A program made the position numbers and the translations under genes. 64,000 nt of DNA from Pezicula radicicola (taxonomy: Eukaryota > Ascomycota > Leotiomycetes > Helotiales > Dermateaceae). How positions within the stretch are numbered: the first letter of the stretch is position 1; each line of letters opens with the position of its first letter. The notes beneath the pieces are model-generated. The model was not told where the DNA came from. It was given only the letters and a program-made list of their open reading frames with translations, and did no database searches. The DNA lies in the NCBI GenBank assembly GCA_003008705.1, contig PDUO01000002.1, positions 1,754,898-1,818,897 on the forward strand, given 5' to 3'. Of this stretch, positions 13,520 to 25,688 are shown piece by piece.

Positions 13520-15161
13520 TGCTCCATATGGGAACGGCTGATACGAGGAAATGACGGTGTACTATAGGGGTTTTCTGAAAGCGGCAGGCGAAAAAGCGAG
13601 ATCTGGTTTCTGCACAGTTTTCAGCATACCCACATACCAGCATCTAGATATCAATGAGAAAACATATTTACTTAAGTAACTTATATGATTTGGGTAACCG
13701 ACTTAATTTGATTAACCTACGTTGTTTAGGTAACCGGCCTGGTTAAAACACCCGCTTGATTTAGGTAATTTACTTGATCTGAGTAACTCACTTTTTGGAT
13801 TATTCACTTGATTTAAATAACTTCTTTGATACAGGTATCTGATTTACAGCTTGTGGGTTGCACAGCTTGAAGTGGGATTCCACAAGACTTGAGGGTATGT
13901 TGTATACGCTTAGTGTACAGTGCATAGTATTCAGTACCTAGGTACCTACTAACGCAGATTTTGCAATCTTGAAGTAAATTCTCTGCAGCATGGAAACTGG
14001 AAGGTTCACATGCGTAGTCTCGTATTTCAAGGAGACCTTATTAATGACCCTGGAGTAAAATGGCAATCAGACCATGGGCCCTTTGAGTTTCCACTGTTTG
14101 GTTCACCTTGAACAATAAACTACCTTCTTTCCCGTATAAGTATTAAAATAGGCAAAAATTATTTAATAACTTCCTATTTGGATAATATCTAAGATAATTC
14201 TACCCAACTTAAGTTAGCGTAACTAATTACCTGCTACCGCCCATGCTTATGAATAAGGACTCTCGATCTAATTCAAGTTTAGACCCCGCCCTTTCAGATG
14301 TGTTATCTGCCCCTTTAAAACTTCTTACAGGCTGAGTTGTTCTAAGAGCTATCAAGGTTGCATTAAATTTCCCTTGATAGCTTGGAGTTTTGTTGTTTTG
14401 AGCTTTGATTTGCCTTTTTGGGAGGCTTTTTTGAACGTTCTCGTCTTCTTGTGATTGAGTGTCGACTTAGTCCAAAAAAAAAGATATACTTAAGAAAACC
14501 AACTACTATAGGTTGAAATATCTTACGATTAGGCTCTTTTTCCTCGTCGCGTGGCTATGCGGCCCATGTAATATATTATATATAAAGTCACTTCCGGGCC
14601 ACAACCGGAAGTACAGACTTTACCCTTTGTTAAGCTTCTTTTGTTCCTCGGTTCAATTCAGTTTTCAGGCAAAATCGAAAACGAAAGACTTTGTTGGCTC
14701 GATTTAGCCGAAGAAGCATCGCGGGCAGAATTGGTAAATTGCACATCAGGTGTCTTCCATTTGGCCATTTGCGGGGGGACGCCACACTTAATAAATAACC
14801 TTACTTTCAAGTCGTTTCCATTCTAGGTCTTTTCTTCTAAATCTGGTTCAGCCAACCAATTGAGGATATCCAATTTCAAGGTCAAACCTCAATGACTTAC
14901 CAGAGAATGAGTATACCCTTGGCTTAATATAACTATCTTGGCACCTCTCTTCCAGACCAACTCACAGACTATGGTCACTTACGACTCTTGAATTTTGTTC
15001 CATTGCCCCGCTCCGACTAAATACGAATTGGCGGCTACATCCGCCAGAAAGTATAACAATACCTAACTATAAAGGTCTGTGAATCTTTACTGTTCTAGAT
15101 AAAAGTGACCCTCCATTCTTCTCCAGTCTTTTCTACAGCACGCATCTCAAGACAAGACAAG
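13520..15161. other. AT-rich intergenic region
   Basis: Lies between CSE1 and the xylanase. It contains the degenerate repeats at about 13664-13847. A TATA-rich stretch at 14567-14585 and the sequence near 15090-15150 may belong to the xylanase promoter. Small open frames at 14513-14826 have no recognisable coding character. Confidence 0.55.
13664..13847. repeat. Degenerate repeats related to the CSE1 upstream array
   Basis: Diverged copies of a motif around CTTGATTTAGGTAA and GAGTAACTCAC recur at roughly 20-35 bp spacing. The reverse complement of the 9839-10050 array contains matching pieces, for example ACCCGCTTGATTT in both. The two blocks therefore look like relatives in inverted orientation around CSE1. 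The similarity was judged by eye. Confidence 0.5.
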
Positions 15162-17035
<1,874 letters not shown>

Positions 17036-17669
17036 TATGGGGTATGTGGTTTATAGGATTCGGATTTTTGGAGGGGGTGGAAAGGTGGGGGGAGGAGCGA
17101 GGAGAGAGAGGAGAGTTTGGTACACTCTTTTTGGTTGCGGAGTTGTTGTTTTGACTTTTGTATATTGATGTTCTTTGATTATCTTATGTTTTTTTAATGA
17201 TATTTACTGTTCAGAATTGTATGTGATCTGAGGTACTGTACTGTATGCAAGCATGAATACGGATCGTTGGACCATATTCTCGCTTAGCGAGCTAGAAAGG
17301 GAGGCTTGGGTTTCGACTCTGTCGCCTAACTATTTCACGTTATACCCTACTTATAACTAATTGTGAAGACGTATGTTTTGATGTTTAGTATAGAAGTAGT
17401 TGTAGACCTACTCATTTAAATATTAAGGGAATAATTTCAGGCGTGGAGTTTGATGCAATGATAATAATAATCAAGTCCCACTTTTCTCCCCAGTCTAGTT
17501 TTTTTCAACTCGATTGTTTGTAGGAGGAATAAGTGTATATGAAAAGAGAAAGTACAACATCAGGGGCATATATATGTCTATAACTTTGTTAGCACTAACA
17601 ATCGATATACTCAAACCAAAACTCTATCTGATCTCAAACCAAACGCTCAAAAACCCACGAAGTCTAAAA
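17036..17669. other. Convergent intergenic region, xylanase / esterase
   Basis: A 634-bp gap between the two 3' ends. It holds the untranslated tails of both genes. No coding frame, repeat or RNA gene is visible. Confidence 0.6.
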
Positions 17670-19337
17670 CTACAATTTACTAGAAATCCATTCCTGAATT
17701 TTCAAAGCTTGTTGCCCAGGTTCAACATACCCAAACCCCATATCCAAATTAGGTTGATCATGATACTCATCCTCGGCAACAAAAACCTGCAACTTCTCCT
17801 TCCCAAAACCCTCACCAAACTTCTCAGAAAACCTCATAATCCCATCAATCAATACTTCATCCTTGCCTGCAACGATAAGAACATTGTCTACTTTTGTATC
17901 TTTCCACCAACTTGTTGGTGCCGTAATGGCTTGATTATAGTAATCGGCATTATTGGAGTGAGGATGTGGGGTATTCATCCAGGCGCTTGACCATTGTTTT
18001 CCCGTTCGGGGATCAAGGACATCTTTATAGGCATTCTTTTTGAATGAGGGGTCGGCGAGAGAAAAGGAAATCCAAGGGGATATCATGACTGCGCCACAAA
18101 ATTTCTCGTCGCCTAGGTTAACTGGGGGAATGCCACCTTCTAGGGAAACGAATGAGGATGTTGGGTGTGATTCATTCCAGGGATGCGAAATGTGGGAGAG
18201 TAGTCCTATCATGAGGTTGGCGCCTGCAGAGTCGCCGGTTAGGACTATGTCTTTGGGGGAGACTTTGAGGGTGTGGAGGACATGATTTAGGAGTGCGGCG
18301 GCTTGTTGCAGTTCTGGCTGTTTGGTTAGTGTAGCTCTTGGTGGAATAGTATGAGTAAGGGAGACTTACGACGAGGATAGACGCCTCCCGGCGCTAGGTC
18401 GTAGGAGAGGAAAAGTACGGCAACAGATTTGCCTTTTTCGGTTAAGATGTCTACGACTTGGAACCTGAGGTTTGGCGTTAGCATGATTTCTGAACGACAG
18501 TTGTTCGAGGTTGAAGCTAATTTGCCAAGCAAACTTTAACTTTCCAAGCCAAGGAAGGCTCGGTATGTCCGGATCCCTAGATATTGTCTGGGAATAGGAA
18601 ATCAACAAGGTAGAAATCATACGCACATAAACTCAACCATTTCAGGGGAAGCTGGCATCACATATCCTCCTCCTATATTAACTGTCAGCTAAAGGACTAA
18701 AAGGAGAAATTGAAGCTTTACCATGAAAATTAATGATTAGCTTCTCGGCTGTCTTATCACCGATCCAATGTGCCTTCGTCCCATCTTCAAGAACCTCACT
18801 GTCAGGCGTAACTCCCCTCTTCTTGCAAATCTGTTCGTAAGAAGTATCGGTTGGCGCCATCATATAACTACTTCCGCGTTAGTTTCTACAGGTTCTTACT
18901 ATACTTAAATAGCTAACTATTCTATATGGTTGAAATCCGGATACATTCGATCATATTTGATCTTTAGAGAATGACCAAGTTGTACGAAGTAGTGCAAGGT
19001 CAAGTAGTACAAGGTCCCACGACTTCTGAAGATTCTTGGCAGTGCTTACTGTGTTTGTCTGACGCTCAAACTCCTCGACATAGTCCGGAGAGCCGTCAGA
19101 CAGATGTAACGGTATAGCAATGGACCTCGAGTTTCCTTGCCTTTGAAAGCACCCGTGAAAACGGATGCAAAGGTATTTGCAACTAGGACGTATTAGATAG
19201 AGTGTGTTGTTATTATTCTTGTTTGTCTGACAAAAGGTTTACTTACGAACTGAGAGGATAGCTGTAACCGTATCCAGTTTCTCCAGGAGACTCAATGAGG
19301 CAACTGTTGCCATTTGGGATTTGAAGGAGGAAGACAT
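17670..19337 (-). CDS. Alpha/beta hydrolase, hormone-sensitive-lipase-type esterase
   Basis: Predicted carboxylic ester hydrolase of the alpha/beta-hydrolase-3 (HSL) family; the substrate is unknown. Six exons on the minus strand: 19337-19247, 19182-19050, 18867-18722, 18672-18627, 18464-18370 and 18313-17670; 384 aa. The oxyanion-hole motif HGGGYV is rebuilt across an intron near residue 123. The nucleophile elbow is GDSAGAN (about residues 197-203), the acid is Asp in AGKDEVLIDG, and the catalytic His is in EYHDQPN. A hydrophobic N-terminal stretch could be a membrane anchor. The last acceptor is the second of two neighbouring AGs (18314), because only that one keeps frame and gives YPRQLQQA. 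Fungal relatives are often annotated as steroid or arylacetamide esterases; I cannot choose between them. Confidence 0.88.
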
Positions 19338-20011
19338 GGTGACGGAGTTATGTGGGGGGAATGTAGAGAGCTTCGTCGTTGAGAACCTTTATAGTAGGAA
19401 TGAAAGGGGGTTTAAGGTGTTGGAGACGATATCTTTTTGAGAGAGGAAATTGTCACTCTTATGAAGGAGAGAGCCCGACTGACTATTAAAACAATAAGAC
19501 ATTGGAGGGAAAAAGGAACGAATTCCGCGGTGATCATAGTGAAGATTCCGAGCAACAAACCTCGGGAATGCGGTACAGTACGTGGACATAAGTCTATCGT
19601 GTAGCCGAATTTACACCAAAAGTTACAAGGAACACTTTAAAGTTTATATAATAATTCTTAGGTATAATTAAAATATTTTATAGAGAAGTCAACTTTAAAT
19701 GCTAGGAATATATAGTACTAAAATTATTAGATATCCTTATAGCCTAAGTTTCTTCTATACAAATAGATATATTAATAGCATTTTAGTGTAAATTCGGCTA
19801 TACGACAGACTTATGTCCACCCACTGTATGTAAACCTTGGATTCGCATGACCTGTAAGCCCGCATTAACTCTATCGGCTACTACCCTACCTCTTATCCCC
19901 AGAAATACCAGAGACTCTACACTCTCGTACTAGTCGTCTAGCCTCAAATATCATACGGTCTTAATGCAAATAAGATATAAGAGTAATCAGCAGGGTTCGT
20001 GTTTATCAGCA
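19338..20011. other. Intergenic region with MITE
   Basis: Lies between the esterase start and the DBP8 3' end. A 251-bp inverted-repeat element occupies 19576-19826; the remainder shows no coding frame or repeat. Confidence 0.6.
19576..19826. mobile_element. Tc1/mariner-type MITE, 251 bp
   Basis: A non-autonomous inverted-repeat element. The left end starts CAGTACGTGGACATAAGTC and the right end, reverse-complemented, starts CAGTGGGTGGACATAAGTC. The two ends match over about 46 bp with five mismatches (19576-19621 against 19781-19826). TA dinucleotides flank both sides (19574-19575 and 19827-19828), as expected of a Tc1/mariner target-site duplication. The interior is very AT-rich and has no transposase frame. 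It lies about 240 bp upstream of the esterase start codon, so it could influence that promoter. The five mismatches suggest an old insertion. Confidence 0.85.
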
Positions 20012-21645
20012 CTAATTCAGCCGTTTGATGCCTCTCTTCCTTTTCCCACCAACCTCCCTACCCTCTCCGATCTCCAACATTGCCTCTAATTTCTTTTCTC
20101 CAACAAGCTTCAACGACTCCCTCAAAACTCTCGTCAGCAGGTTCACGCCTTCTTCTTTCCATTCCTCCATTTTTCGTCCTACTCGGGCTTCAATTGCAAG
20201 CACACGTTCCACATCTCTTTGTCCTACAAACGTAACGGCGTCTCCTTTTCTTCCAGCACGTGCTGTTCTTCCTACTCGATGGATATAACTATCGGCGTCT
20301 GCTGGGACGTCATAGTTGATAACCAAACCAACTTCTGGGATGTCTAGACCGCGAGCTGCTACGTCTGTCGCAATTAGGATTCGAGCAGCACCTGCTCTAA
20401 ATCGCGCTAAATTATCAATTCTTTGTCGTTGGGGTAGATTAGAGTGAAGAGCTGTAACTCTGTGTTGTAGTAGGCGGAGTAAGTGTGTTAAATAATTGGC
20501 ATTCTGCTTGGTATTGCAGAATATTATGGCCGATTTAGGAAGATTGACCTCCGTCAGAAGAAACATATGCAGGAAATGTTCTTGTTGCGTAACGGGGACC
20601 TGAAGGTACATTTGATTTAAGGAGGGTGGCAGAGCTAGAGCTTGGGTGTCAACCTCGCAAAAGAAAACAGGCTGTTTACCTGGTGTGCGAGGACGTTCCT
20701 TCAACGCCATGACTTCTGGAGTAAGCGTGGCAGTAAATAGCAATGTCTGTCGTTCATCTTTTGGTGGAAGGACAGACATGCACTCCTCCACAGCTGGTAA
20801 GATATTGCTATCAGACGCTAGTAACCGATCGGCTTCATCTAACACCACCATCCGCACTCGCCGTAAAGCACATATCGTATCCTCGCCAGATGTTCGTATA
20901 TGATGCGCCAATCTTCCTGGAGTGCAAATAACAACGTGCGGTTTTTTTGCAAGGGCCGTTGCTTCGAGGCGCATATCAGACCCGCCAGTAACGAGTACAG
21001 CTTTGAGTGACTGAGGAGAAGAGATTGCTTGAAATTGCTCGTAGATTTGAAGGGCAAGTTCTCTATAGGAACCAGTCAGCAATTAACTCTCAAGTTGTAT
21101 TTACCATATATTGCATACCTTGTTGGCGTCAGCACCAAGGCGAAAATGCCAAACGGATCCTCTGCCCATTTCTGCAAGATGGGAACAGCAAAAGCCACCG
21201 TCTTTCCAGAACCAGTTCTACTGCCTCCTATGCAGTCGCGCCCTTTTAATATTTCAGGTATGCATCCTTTCTGAATACCGGTTGGCCGCCTGATGGCCAT
21301 GGCGTCCAAGGACTTCACCAGCCATGGTTTGACATTGAGTGATTCGAAAGTTGTATTGGGGTCTGTGGGAGCCAATTTGGTAGGATTGTTTGTCTGAGCA
21401 CCCGCTTCCTTTACCTTGGCTTTGATTCGTGAGGGGACGGCGATGCTTGAAAGTAGAGGTGCGTCTCGTGGTGGGGATATTCGTCTTCGTTTGCGGGAGG
21501 ACTGAGAATCCAGAGAATCGGAATCGGAGTTGGATGAGGTATCATTATCCGACGAGGTTTGGTAGGATTGCAGATTTGAATCGGACAGCTCTTCAGATGA
21601 TTGTCTGGAAGTCGCAGACCTTGCGCTGATCTGCACTGCAGGCAT
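20012..21645 (-). CDS. DBP8: DEAD-box RNA helicase Dbp8
   Basis: ATP-dependent RNA helicase acting in nucleolar 18S rRNA maturation for the small ribosomal subunit. Exons are 21645-21119 and 21062-20012; 525 aa. Residues 1-90 are Ser/Asp-rich, ending in basic RKRRR. The helicase core follows: [10 protein letters not shown] (Q-motif region), GSRTGSGKT (motif I), TPTREL (Ia, rebuilt exactly across the intron), TPGR (Ib), DEAD (II), TAT in place of the commoner SAT (III), and the C-terminal lobe with [10 protein letters not shown] (V) and [13 protein letters not shown] (VI). The order and the [12 protein letters not shown] context fit Dbp8 better than other DEAD-box proteins. The C-terminal tail is basic. 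Confidence 0.92.
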
Positions 21646-22003
21646 TATATGTTTTGGTGGGAATCCTAATTGTTTGGGTGACTTTTTTTTTTATCTGGGC
21701 GGCTAATAGTCTGTTTACTAATTATTTCTTCGGTCGTCGCAGGCCGCGCGCTTATTCTGAGCACTGTCTGTACTGTACTCCGGATTGTATGTGTGGTGGT
21801 AAGGACTCCGTAAGGTAGAGAACCCCGCTCCCGCAACCCTTGAGGCTTGATTATTGGCCGGGCAGAACATTTTGATAACCCCTCAACTCGGGCTGAAACA
21901 CCATTCTCGTCCACTGGGAAGACACAAGACAGCGCCTCGAAATTTGGAATCTGCAACCACTCGCTCGAGTCCCAAGTACGGACATCCACTCTCTCTCTCT
22001 CCC

Positions 22004-22030
22004 CTTTCCTTTCCTTTCCTTTCCTTTCCT
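22004..22030. repeat. TTTCC pentanucleotide repeat
   Basis: Five tandem copies of CTTTC/TTTCC directly follow a CT dinucleotide run. They form a pyrimidine tract in the DBP8/MAPKK divergent region. Confidence 0.8.
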
Positions 22031-22649
22031 ACCCTACTTCCACGTCACCAGACAATGCAAAAAACCCCCCAAAAAAACTAGACTTGGGATCATTCATGCG
22101 CATGTCGCAGGCCAGAACTTGGCTCAGATGCTCAGACGCAGATGCAGATGCAGATACAAATCCAACAACTTTCTCCAAATCCAATGTTTCTACACCAATA
22201 GCTACCGTAGGTAGAAAATAATGCTATGACTTGGAGACTGGAGTCGGCACGTTGCAGATTGCAAGACAGCAATCACGCCTCCTGATTTCAGGGCTGACCA
22301 CTAATCATTCCAGCTGGGTGCATCTCTGCTGAATACTAGTGAATAGTCTGGGTGAAGTATTGCAGATCTGACCACCATTCCCCCCCCACCTCGCTTTGTA
22401 CAGGACCACACATGGCAGTCCTTCCAGTAGTCGCCCATATGCAACTATGCAACCCCATCCAAGGAGCGTAATAAATCGTCTTATCTTTGCAACTCAAGAT
22501 CCAGCTCAATACCATCATAAATGCAAATCAACATCAGCTCGTTCAGGTGCAAACTGCCCGCTTTATTATCATCATCATTTTTTTTTTCACCTTAAATTTA
22601 TTATTGCTTGACCTTCTTCCCGCTGACTGCATAACGGTCCCAAACGGTT

Positions 22650-22830
22650 GATTTTTTTTGGGCTCGGCATACAGTCTTTCCAGCGTCACTGGCAGGGTTT
22701 GGGCTTTCCACAAGCGCCTTGCAGAGTGTGTGCACTGGGACTGAACCAGGGACCTCCCACCAGACTTAGGTCTGGCACACATCGTACCTACCTTGCCCTT
22801 CAACGACGGACGCTCATAACAAGCTTCTTC
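22650..22830 (-). mobile_element. tRNA-derived SINE-like element
   Basis: Read on the minus strand, the 5' part holds an A-box-like GGGCAAGGTAGG. About 51 nt later comes a B-box-like GGTTCAGTCCC inside the small hairpin CTGG..CCAG. A CCAGAC..GTCTGG hairpin lies between them, and GTGTGC..GCACAC can pair around the set like an acceptor stem. About 100 nt of unique body follows, ending GAGCCC and then an eight-A run (22651-22658 on the plus strand as T). Head, body and A-tail are the layout of a tRNA-derived SINE. The cloverleaf is too imperfect for a working tRNA. Ends are approximate and I could not find a clear target duplication. Confidence 0.55.
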
Positions 22831-23345
22831 CTTTTCGACTAGAATAACTTAACCTTCAGTATCCTTTTTACCTTTTCCTTTCCTTTCCCTTCCCTTGCCC
22901 TTCCCCTGACTGCCTAGGCTCAGAGATAGAGTGTGGGCCATCCGAAGTCGTCCTCCGCATGCTGCTATTCTGGTCTTGAAACAAAGACGTTTCCGAGCCT
23001 CCGCTTCCCATTGAACGTCGTGCCGTGACACCAACGACCTTGGATCGTGCAGCAGCAAACATTTAACTTCCTCAAGCATCTCCTCATGACGGAATCGACC
23101 TGAGCTGTCCCCCATCTGCTTCTTTAACTTCAGCAGAACGGTCTGCTGCAGCGGTATACGGCAGAACCGATAATGCAAGCACAGCTTCCCACTGATCAAA
23201 ACGGAAACAGAAACGGAAACCAGGCCGCTCAAGGAACCCAGAGTGCTTATACTCCATATGTATGCGAGTCCTGTGGCCAGTTTAGACAGGAAGTGCTAAT
23301 GCTTTAAAGTCAACAATAGACCCAAGTCTCGCACCAGCGCCTAAA

Positions 23346-25010
23346 ATGTCTTCACCCGCACCATTACTACGTCCTCCGATTCCAGGGAGTCGACAAAATA
23401 GCGGAGCGCGAACACCCAGATTGGGTCTTGCAATTCCACCCTCTCCGAATGTCAAACCTGTAAACCCCCTCGATGGCGCACAAAAACCAAAGTTGGGTCT
23501 TTCAATGCCCTCGAGACCCTCGCTGCCTCGATTACAACTTGCAACGCCAATGGGTAGCAATACCACACCCTATGAACAGACTGGAGCATCCTTACAAAAT
23601 GGTAGACCAAACCCCCAGCCCTTAACTGGGCAGTCAGCGAGCGGCGGAAGCGAGAGTAGTGCAGCACATTCGAGGACGGGCAGTTTTGGGCCACTTGATG
23701 GAAAAGCAAGTGGACCAACATCTGCAGGGTCGCAGTACTCTGCTTTTTCATTAGCATCCCAATATGGCCTCCAAGGATCAAAGGGCACACCAGACCCGGC
23801 ATCTGCTGTGGGTTCAATGTACTCGGAAAGTAGTCAAGGTGGGGCTGGCATGGAGCGGGATGGCAGCATGAACGGTCTAGAAGCATTCGACCAGTTGAGC
23901 TTAGAAAGGGGAAGAACATTAGACGTTGATGATCTAGACGACGATGGGTGGCGTGTAGCTAGCATGGAGAAGAGAATTGAGGAGCTAGGTAGTTTGGGAG
24001 AGGGTGCAGGAGGTGCAGTGACGAAGTGCAAGCTTAAGGGCGGCAAAACAGTATTTGCATTGAAGGTAATACTCCGAACTCAGGTTCCTTTAAAAGTCAC
24101 TAACTCTGTCAGATTATTACCACAAATCCTGACCCTGACGTCAAGAAACAAATCGTTCGAGAACTTGGCTTCAACAAAGACTGCGCATCTGACCACATCT
24201 GCCGTTACTATGGTGCTTTTGTTGAGCCATCAACGGCCACCATTTCTATTGCCATGGAGTTCTGCGAGGGTGGCTCCCTTGACAGTATTTATAAGGAAGT
24301 AAAGAAGCTCGGCGGACGCACAGGAGAAAAGGTACTCGGTAAAATTGCCGAGGGGGTTTTGAACGGCCTGACCTACCTTCACGGCAAGAAGATTATCCAT
24401 CGAGATATCAAACCGTCGAACATCCTCTTATGCCGAAATGGACAGGTTAAACTATGCGATTTCGGTGTCTCTGGAGAGTTTGGAACCAAGGGAGATGCGA
24501 ATACGTTTATTGGAACTAGTTACTACATGGCACCAGAGCGTATCACTGGGCAGAGCTATACCATCACTTCGGACGTCTGGAGTACAGGAGTAACCCTCTT
24601 AGAAGTAGCCCAGCATCGATTCCCCTTCCCCGCCGATGGGACAGAGATGCAGCCACGTGCTGGTCTTATCGATCTTCTCACATACATTGTGAGACAGCCT
24701 ATTCCTAAGTTGAAGGACGAGCCAGAGGCAGGTATCAGATGGAGTGAGAATTTCAAGTACTTTATTGAATGCTGGTATGTTTCCGGTCCAATTGCTCCGG
24801 GAAACCCAATCACTGACATGAGCGAAAAACAGCCTTGAAAAAGATCCTACTCGTCGTGCTTCGCCCTGGCGAATGATGGAACACCCCTGGATGGTAGATA
24901 TGAGACAAAAGCGTGTCAACATGGTTGGCTTCCTCTCCACCGTCTGGGCTTGGGAGACAAACACCCGACCTATGTCAACCATAACCACTCCTCCCAACCC
25001 TCCAGCTTAA
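23346..25010 (+). CDS. MKK1: MAP kinase kinase of the cell-wall-integrity pathway
   Basis: Dual-specificity kinase expected to activate the Slt2/Mpk1-type MAP kinase in the cell-wall-integrity cascade. Exons are 23346-24065, 24113-24774 and 24833-25010; 519 aa. Residues 1-200 are Pro/Ser-rich with repeated R-P-x-L-G-L-A/S-x-P blocks, a docking-site-like N-terminus typical of fungal Mkk1/2. The kinase domain follows: GEGAGGAV (glycine loop, about 218), Lys in FALK (about 240), HRDIKPSN (catalytic, Asp about 338), DFGVSGEFG, and the activation segment [18 protein letters not shown]. The domain ends at EHPWM. The MKK1 assignment rests on the N-terminal blocks and kinase subfamily; a Ste7- or Pbs2-type kinase fits less well. 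Confidence 0.9.
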
Positions 25011-25688
25011 CCTTTTAAACAAGCAACAGACTATTTTCTCAAATGCGGGCGAGGTTCGCAGACTAGATATTGTTGTTCATGATTGATGTATTAGCAAAGC
25101 AGCATTTGTTATTTCCAAGTGAAAATTGGAAAGGTTGGCGTTGGGGAGTATTTGGGGGCCTTCAGGGCTGGAATGGAAGTATGGCATCGGTGGATAGTTG
25201 GAGATGTGGAGTGAGGGTGAAAGAATGGATTGAATATGAGATTTGCATTGGGATAGCGATGGTTGAATGCGGATTTGTGTCTTTGAATAACAGATTCAAA
25301 ATTTAAACCAAATAAACATCAAGGTCTCGGTCTCTCATATTTAGTTTTGCAAATACTCGCGAGTGGTGAACACAGCTTTGGCCGTTATCATGCAACATGC
25401 ATTGCTTCGTTCTACTTGATTGATTATACAGGTTTGAGCTACTCCCACAACCAGTAGATCTTCACAAAAGAAATATCGTACACCGACCAAGACAAAAAAG
25501 ATAGATTTGAGGAGAGTTGAATTTTCTTGCTCGCTTCTTTTTTGGATTTTCCAGACACTGCGCGCAGTTTGCCAAAACGACTAAAAAACACAACCCGTGT
25601 CGAATGCTGACTCTGGACGCCGTGGAGAATGCCTATACAATTCCGTTCCTCCTATCCTTACTTTCTACTCTACAGTTCTTCCGTCCGC
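25011..25688. other. Convergent intergenic region, MAPKK / m-AAA protease
   Basis: 678 bp of 3' flanking sequence for two converging genes. I see no gene, RNA or repeat. Open frames on both strands are short and overlap the untranslated tails. Confidence 0.6.

Larger units (their letters stand above)
21646..23345. other. Divergent region upstream of DBP8 and the MAPKK
   Basis: A 1.7-kb region holding both promoters and probably a long leader of the MAPKK gene. Features visible: a CT tract at about 21989-22001, a TTTCC repeat at 22004-22030, GCAGAT repeats near 22138-22155, a homopolymer T run near 22578, and a SINE-like element at about 22650-22830. Open frames of 60-127 codons here lack coding character, though some may be upstream open frames in the leader. 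Confidence 0.55.
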
